Notes under the pieces: model-generated | What the model was told of the DNA's origin: nothing | Seen by the model: the letters and a program-made list of their open reading frames with translations, nothing else | Database searches by the model: none | Part shown: positions 60,447 to 64,000 of the stretch, piece after piece | How the letters are laid out: each line of letters opens with the position of its first letter | Numbering within the stretch: the stretch's first letter is position 1 | Assembly: GCA_965198875.1 (NCBI GenBank) | Contig: CBDAPU010000001.1 | Location: forward strand, 1,302,001-1,366,000 | DNA from: CBDAPU01 sp965198875 | GTDB lineage: Bacteria > Pseudomonadota > Gammaproteobacteria > Eutrophobiales > Eutrophobiaceae | DNA: 64,000 nucleotides | Direction: 5' to 3' | Position numbers and translations under genes: made by a program

Positions 60447-63400
60447 ACATGAAACAGCTTCGCCGCCGTGGCAGGTTGATGGCGAGTTTGCCTTTGAGAC
60501 GAGATCAGGGCGCCGTCCTGCTCGCCTTTATGCTGGTGTTGATCGTTAGTTCCACCTATGTCTTGCTGTCCGATCTGAGCGAACATGCCGAGGCGTTCAT
60601 TCGCGATACCGAAAATGAACGGGTCTTGCACCAGGCGAGGCAGGCCCTGTTGTTCTATGCCATGAACTACCCCGAATTAAGAGACAGCCAGGAGAAGGGC
60701 CCGGGTTTTTTGCCCTGTCCGGATCAGGATAACGATGGCATATCGCAAAAGAATTGTTCAAAAAACACCGGCACCACTTTAGGCCGCCTGCCCTTCGCCA
60801 TCCTCGGGCTCGAAGACCTGCGAGACAGTAGCGGGGAGAGATTGTGGTATGCCCTATCCGATAACTTTAAGAATGTGGGTGCGGGCTCGGATGACGCCGT
60901 CATTAACAGCGAGACGCCCGGGCAATTAACGGTAGATGGGGTCACGGATATTGTCGCCGTGATCATCGCCCCGGGTAGCCCCGTGGGTCATCAGGGCGCA
61001 CGCCCCGGTAATGATGCCGGTGAGTATCTGGAAGACGCCAACGTCACCGCCAGGGATGATGGCGCCTTTGTAACAACGTCAGATAATGCGTTTAATGATC
61101 AGCTGATCGCCATCACCCGTGCCGAGTTGATGGAAGTGGTGGAGCAAAGGGTGATCCATGAGTTCAGGGCGGCGTTGGTCCGGTACAAGCGGGATCACTC
61201 GGCGTATCCCTGGTTGGCCCGGTTTGCCGACCCCCGGGCCGATAATCGCCTATTACGTGGCGCACATGACGGCGCTGATAACTCGCAAACACTGACGGAC
61301 CCGGGCCGGGATTTTATTGCCTGGGGTGTTGCCGCCGGTGATGTTGCAAGGAACATCACCGATCAATCCATGGCAATCGTGACCGGGGTCACGGCGGATA
61401 CCCTCACCTTTGCCGGCTTCTCTTTGGGCGATGAGAATGACTTCGACAAGGGCGATGGGTATGTGATTGAACTCAGAGGTCTCGCCGGCACGTTATCGCG
61501 CCGTGCAACCGGCGGTAGTGGCGGCCTTGAGATCAAAGACACAAACCGGGATTTTCGCAAGCTGGGTATTGTCGCCGGTGATGTGGTAGAGAACGTCAGT
61601 GATGGCTCAAGCGGTGTTGTTCTCGCCGTTGCGCCTGACGCCCTTACGCTGAAGGGCTTAACGGGAGGGGCCGAGAATGACGTTGACCCGGGCGATGAGT
61701 ACCAGATAAGAAGCAACGGCGGTATCGCAACAGGAGGCAGTGCGGGTTTAACCCTGGAGGATACGAGCGTCAGTTTTATCGCGATGGGTGTTGCCGTGGG
61801 CGATGTCGTTCAGAACATCAGCGATGGCTCCAGGGGGCGGGTTTTATCTGTGGACAGCGCCACACAATTAACCGTATCGGCGTTGGACTTTGGCGGGGCG
61901 AATGCCTTTAAGGAGGGAGACGCCTACCGCATACCACGCTATAACGGCAGCCGGGGCACACGAGAAGGATTGATCTCAGTGCATGAGCCGGGGGAGATGT
62001 TTGCGAGCGGTTTCACCCTTGACTGGCGTTTATCGGAGGAAGACGGCGAGAAAGACGGCGCTCGCCTGAGTAGCTCAACCCCCGGGACCCAGCCGCTTTA
62101 TGACGATGCGCTACGAAAGGCGGCCCTCTCATCCCCCACTGACGGGGGCATGAGGGTGGGTTTTGAAGCGGGGCATTGCCTCTGGACGACGGTGGAGATC
62201 ATAGACTGCACGGGCGTCGTTCAGGCCCCCTATCTGGCGGGCGCCATCACATCAACATGGCGGTTTCCCGTAACACGATGGAACAACCCCGATCGAAGCC
62301 AGAGCCCGGTGATCATGGATGAGAGCCAGGACTTTGTGGCCGCCGGGATTGAGCGGGGGGACATCATCCAGCACTATGGTAATGAAAATCCAATAGGGGA
62401 CGGGACGGCCACCCTCGGCAGTGATGGTATGACCCTCGTAGATGAGGCGGCGGATTTCTCAAGATTTGAAGACGATGGTCAGTATCATCTCTTTGTACGC
62501 AATACCTCTCGAGCGGGCGGGGGGCTCGTCGAGGTGCTCAACGCCCACACCTTGCGAGCGCTTAACCACGCTGGCCTGCCCCCGGCCGATTTCAGGCCCG
62601 GCGATAGCTACACCATTTATGCGCCTCACCTGTTGGTCGTGAAAGAGGTTGAACAAACCCGCTTGATTGCATCGGTGTTGTCCGCCGCTACGCCTGATTT
62701 TAATGAAGGTGATTACTATCGCATTAAGAAATCAACCAGACGGATCAGCGATCGAATTGATGGTCTGGGAGGTAAAAATGAGATCTATTACGCACCGGAT
62801 AACAGGCCCTCATCGCCCAATTACGGGCCGGTTAGCAAGCCGTTTGATTTTATCGCCCACGGCGTACGGGTGGGTGATGTTATAGAGAAGGTATCCAATG
62901 GTTCATTCGGGTTGATCACCCAGGTGGGCAGGCAACGGGCAGGTGTTTTATCATCATCTTCCTGGCTCACAGTAGATGGTGTGCTCGATGGCTTCAACGG
63001 GCAGGATGAGTTTCGCATCTATCACGCCTACATCAATCTGCGCCGCTACAAATTTAACCTCCGTTATCGGGGTCGGCAGACGATACAAACCAGCAAGGAC
63101 GGGGTACGACAGCGGGCCGTCTGCCTGGGCGCCGCTTGCGGTAAAGGATCAGATGAAGCCCCGGATGATGTCGCCATACCCTATTATGATATGGGTGTGG
63201 TCGGCGCCGTTGATACCGCCACGGGTCTTTCCATGGAAGACGCCGATGGGGATTTTATCGGCAGGGGCGTGAGGCCCGGGGATACCATCTTCACAGGGGA
63301 TGAGGCGAACGGCTCAACCGCTACCATCGCCACAGTGGGCCCCTCTCGTATTACGGCGCACACATTAACCGGTGGCGCTGGAGATGCTTTCAGGCCTGGC

Positions 63401-63877
63401 GCCCCCTATCAGATCAGCAGGCCCCTGGTGATGATCGAGGATCTGAATGATGATGGGGTGGTGCTTGGCCATGCGAGCGTCACCATTCCCTTGCTTGGGG
63501 CTCAAGGCTATCTTCACACCCGTGATGTGGATTATTATCTCGCCGAGACGTCCGGGGAATTGCCCCCCTGGTTTATAAAAAATAAATGGCACCAGTTGTT
63601 ATTTGTCGCCTACAGCGCCGGGTTTCAGCCGGGGGCGGATAATCTTTGCCTGGCAGGTACGGATTGCCTGACCTTGCAGGGGATATTTCATCCCCCTGCC
63701 CATGATCGCAAGGCCCTGGTGATCTCCGCCGGCATGGAGCTGGCGGGCCAGAACCGCCGCTCCGGCCTGATCGGCGATTATTTTGAAGGGGAGAATGCAA
63801 CAACGGACGATGATATCTTCCACAACGGCGAACTCACGACGACCTTTAACGACCAGGCCGCTGTGGCGTCGCCGTAG
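60443..63877 (+). CDS. Giant pilin-like protein with tandem beta-rich modules
   Basis: A 1144-residue protein. The N terminus resembles MshP/PilX-type prepilins: a basic stretch, then DQGAVLLAFMLVLIVSSTYVLL (residues ~21-42) that could be cut after the glycine, and a helical shaft (HQARQALLFYAMNYPELRD). Beyond residue ~285 it carries about six copies of a 55-70 residue module with the pattern DFxxxGVxxGDVVxNxSDGSxG (starts near 286, 366, 440, 626, 798 and 933). Some modules are interrupted by unique segments, and there are scattered cysteines (ACLGAACGKG type). Translationally coupled to mshK and followed one base later by a prepilin gene. I infer a surface-displayed adhesin or pilus-tip protein; the modules are not a family I can name. 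Confidence 0.75.
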   Translation: MNMKQLRRRGRLMASLPLRRDQGAVLLAFMLVLIVSSTYVLLSDLSEHAEAFIRDTENERVLHQARQALLFYAMNYPELRDSQEKGPGFLPCPDQDNDGISQKNCSKNTGTTLGRLPFAILGLEDLRDSSGERLWYALSDNFKNVGAGSDDAVINSETPGQLTVDGVTDIVAVIIAPGSPVGHQGARPGNDAGEYLEDANVTARDDGAFVTTSDNAFNDQLIAITRAELMEVVEQRVIHEFRAALVRYKRDHSAYPWLARFADPRADNRLLRGAHDGADNSQTLTDPGRDFIAWGVAAGDVARNITDQSMAIVTGVTADTLTFAGFSLGDENDFDKGDGYVIELRGLAGTLSRRATGGSGGLEIKDTNRDFRKLGIVAGDVVENVSDGSSGVVLAVAPDALTLKGLTGGAENDVDPGDEYQIRSNGGIATGGSAGLTLEDTSVSFIAMGVAVGDVVQNISDGSRGRVLSVDSATQLTVSALDFGGANAFKEGDAYRIPRYNGSRGTREGLISVHEPGEMFASGFTLDWRLSEEDGEKDGARLSSSTPGTQPLYDDALRKAALSSPTDGGMRVGFEAGHCLWTTVEIIDCTGVVQAPYLAGAITSTWRFPVTRWNNPDRSQSPVIMDESQDFVAAGIERGDIIQHYGNENPIGDGTATLGSDGMTLVDEAADFSRFEDDGQYHLFVRNTSRAGGGLVEVLNAHTLRALNHAGLPPADFRPGDSYTIYAPHLLVVKEVEQTRLIASVLSAATPDFNEGDYYRIKKSTRRISDRIDGLGGKNEIYYAPDNRPSSPNYGPVSKPFDFIAHGVRVGDVIEKVSNGSFGLITQVGRQRAGVLSSSSWLTVDGVLDGFNGQDEFRIYHAYINLRRYKFNLRYRGRQTIQTSKDGVRQRAVCLGAACGKGSDEAPDDVAIPYYDMGVVGAVDTATGLSMEDADGDFIGRGVRPGDTIFTGDEANGSTATIATVGPSRITAHTLTGGAGDAFRPGAPYQISRPLVMIEDLNDDGVVLGHASVTIPLLGAQGYLHTRDVDYYLAETSGELPPWFIKNKWHQLLFVAYSAGFQPGADNLCLAGTDCLTLQGIFHPPAHDRKALVISAGMELAGQNRRSGLIGDYFEGENATTDDDIFHNGELTTTFNDQAAVASP
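61298..63420 (+). repeat. Six internal beta-module repeats in the giant pilin-like gene
   Basis: Modules at 61298-61474, 61538-61714, 61760-61938, 62318-62630, 62834-63030 and 63239-63420. The first three are the most alike (GDVVENVSDGSSG, GDVVQNISDGSRG); the fourth is interrupted and longer; the sixth reads GDTIFTGDEANGS. DNA-level identity is low, so these are old duplications. Confidence 0.8.
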
Positions 63878-64000
63878 ATGCCGAAAGGCTTAAAATCCGC
63901 ATACAGATTGAGAGAAAAGGGCTTCTCGTTGCTGGAGCTGGCCCTGGTGCTGTTCATCATCACCCTGGTGCTCGGCGGTATGTTAAACCCCCTCAGCTCG
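63878..64000 (+). CDS. Type IV prepilin (N-terminal start, runs off window)
   Basis: The ATG at 63878 directly follows the stop of the giant gene. The 41 visible residues contain a type IV prepilin leader: basic region, then EKG-FSLLELALVLFIITLVL with cleavage between G and F and a glutamate at +5. It is a pilin or minor pilin of the MSHA-like system; the remainder is outside the window. Confidence 0.88.
   Translation, partial: MPKGLKSAYRLREKGFSLLELALVLFIITLVLGGMLNPLSS

Noticed and set aside
61298..61938. Repeats in the giant pilin-like gene as a DNA-level tandem duplication or assembly error
   Set aside because: The modules are similar only as protein; their DNA differs too much for an assembly collapse or a recent duplication.
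1..64000. tRNA, rRNA genes or CRISPR arrays
   Set aside because: Reading the gaps showed no tRNA T-loop context, rRNA sequence or regularly spaced repeats; a tool-based scan was not possible.

Overview
The window is a compact, moderately GC-rich stretch of a gammaproteobacterial chromosome, probably a free-living Chromatiales- or Thiotrichales-like lineage. I infer this from the families and conserved neighbourhoods: pst/phoU-ppk-ppx, cutA-dsbD, aroQ-accB-accC-prmA, fis-purH-purD, zapA-6S RNA, pepP-ubiH-ubiI, tkt-gap-pgk-pyk-fba, metK-ahcY-metF and an MSHA-type pilus locus. No species name can be given from the sequence alone. No tRNA, rRNA or CRISPR array was seen.

Layout. 1-5.1 kb: phosphate and polyphosphate genes (pstB end, phoU, ppk1, ppx, sixA). 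5.1-11.0 kb: a methyltransferase, djlA, trmH, fxsA, cutA, dsbD and a TlpA-like thioredoxin. 11.1-21.2 kb: biosynthesis (aroQ, accB, accC, prmA, a DUF3426 protein, fis, purH, purD, hisB, hisH, hemF). 21.2-24.6 kb: an accessory insertion at rpiA, in which a broken rpiA 3' copy, an IS1595-type transposase remnant, a C5-cytosine methyltransferase and an NgoFVII-like endonuclease precede the intact rpiA. 24.8-35.3 kb: ilvA, an EVE-domain protein, a 6S RNA, zapA and its small partner, pepP, ubiH, ubiI, glnS, purC and a rhomboid protease. 35.7-38.4 kb: a three-gene minus-strand operon coding a MotA/ExbB-like protein with a long coiled-coil tail, an OmpA-like protein and an HNH nuclease, which I read as a type II-like Zorya anti-phage system. 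38.7-45.8 kb: central carbon genes on the minus strand (tkt, gap, pgk, pyk, class I fba, a small unknown). 46.1-49.9 kb: the activated-methyl cycle (metK, SAH riboswitch plus ahcY, metF). 50.2-64 kb: an MSHA-like type IV pilus operon continuing past the window edge.

How the parts fit. The core genes feed central metabolism: polyphosphate turnover, purines, fatty-acid carboxylation, glycolysis or Calvin-cycle intermediates, ubiquinone, and the SAM/SAH cycle under riboswitch control. Two defence modules (restriction-modification and Zorya-like) sit between housekeeping genes. The pilus operon encodes its motor ATPase (with c-di-GMP-binding motifs), platform, alignment proteins and secretin, then a 1144-residue pilin-like protein carrying about six copies of a beta-rich module, which may be a surface adhesin.

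Most notable: the Zorya-like operon; the restriction-modification insertion flanked by ~0.5 kb rpiA direct repeats; a C14 tract that splits mshN, with a G13 tract inside intact rpiA; the modular pilin-like protein; and two RNA elements (SAH riboswitch, 6S RNA) recognisable from sequence.
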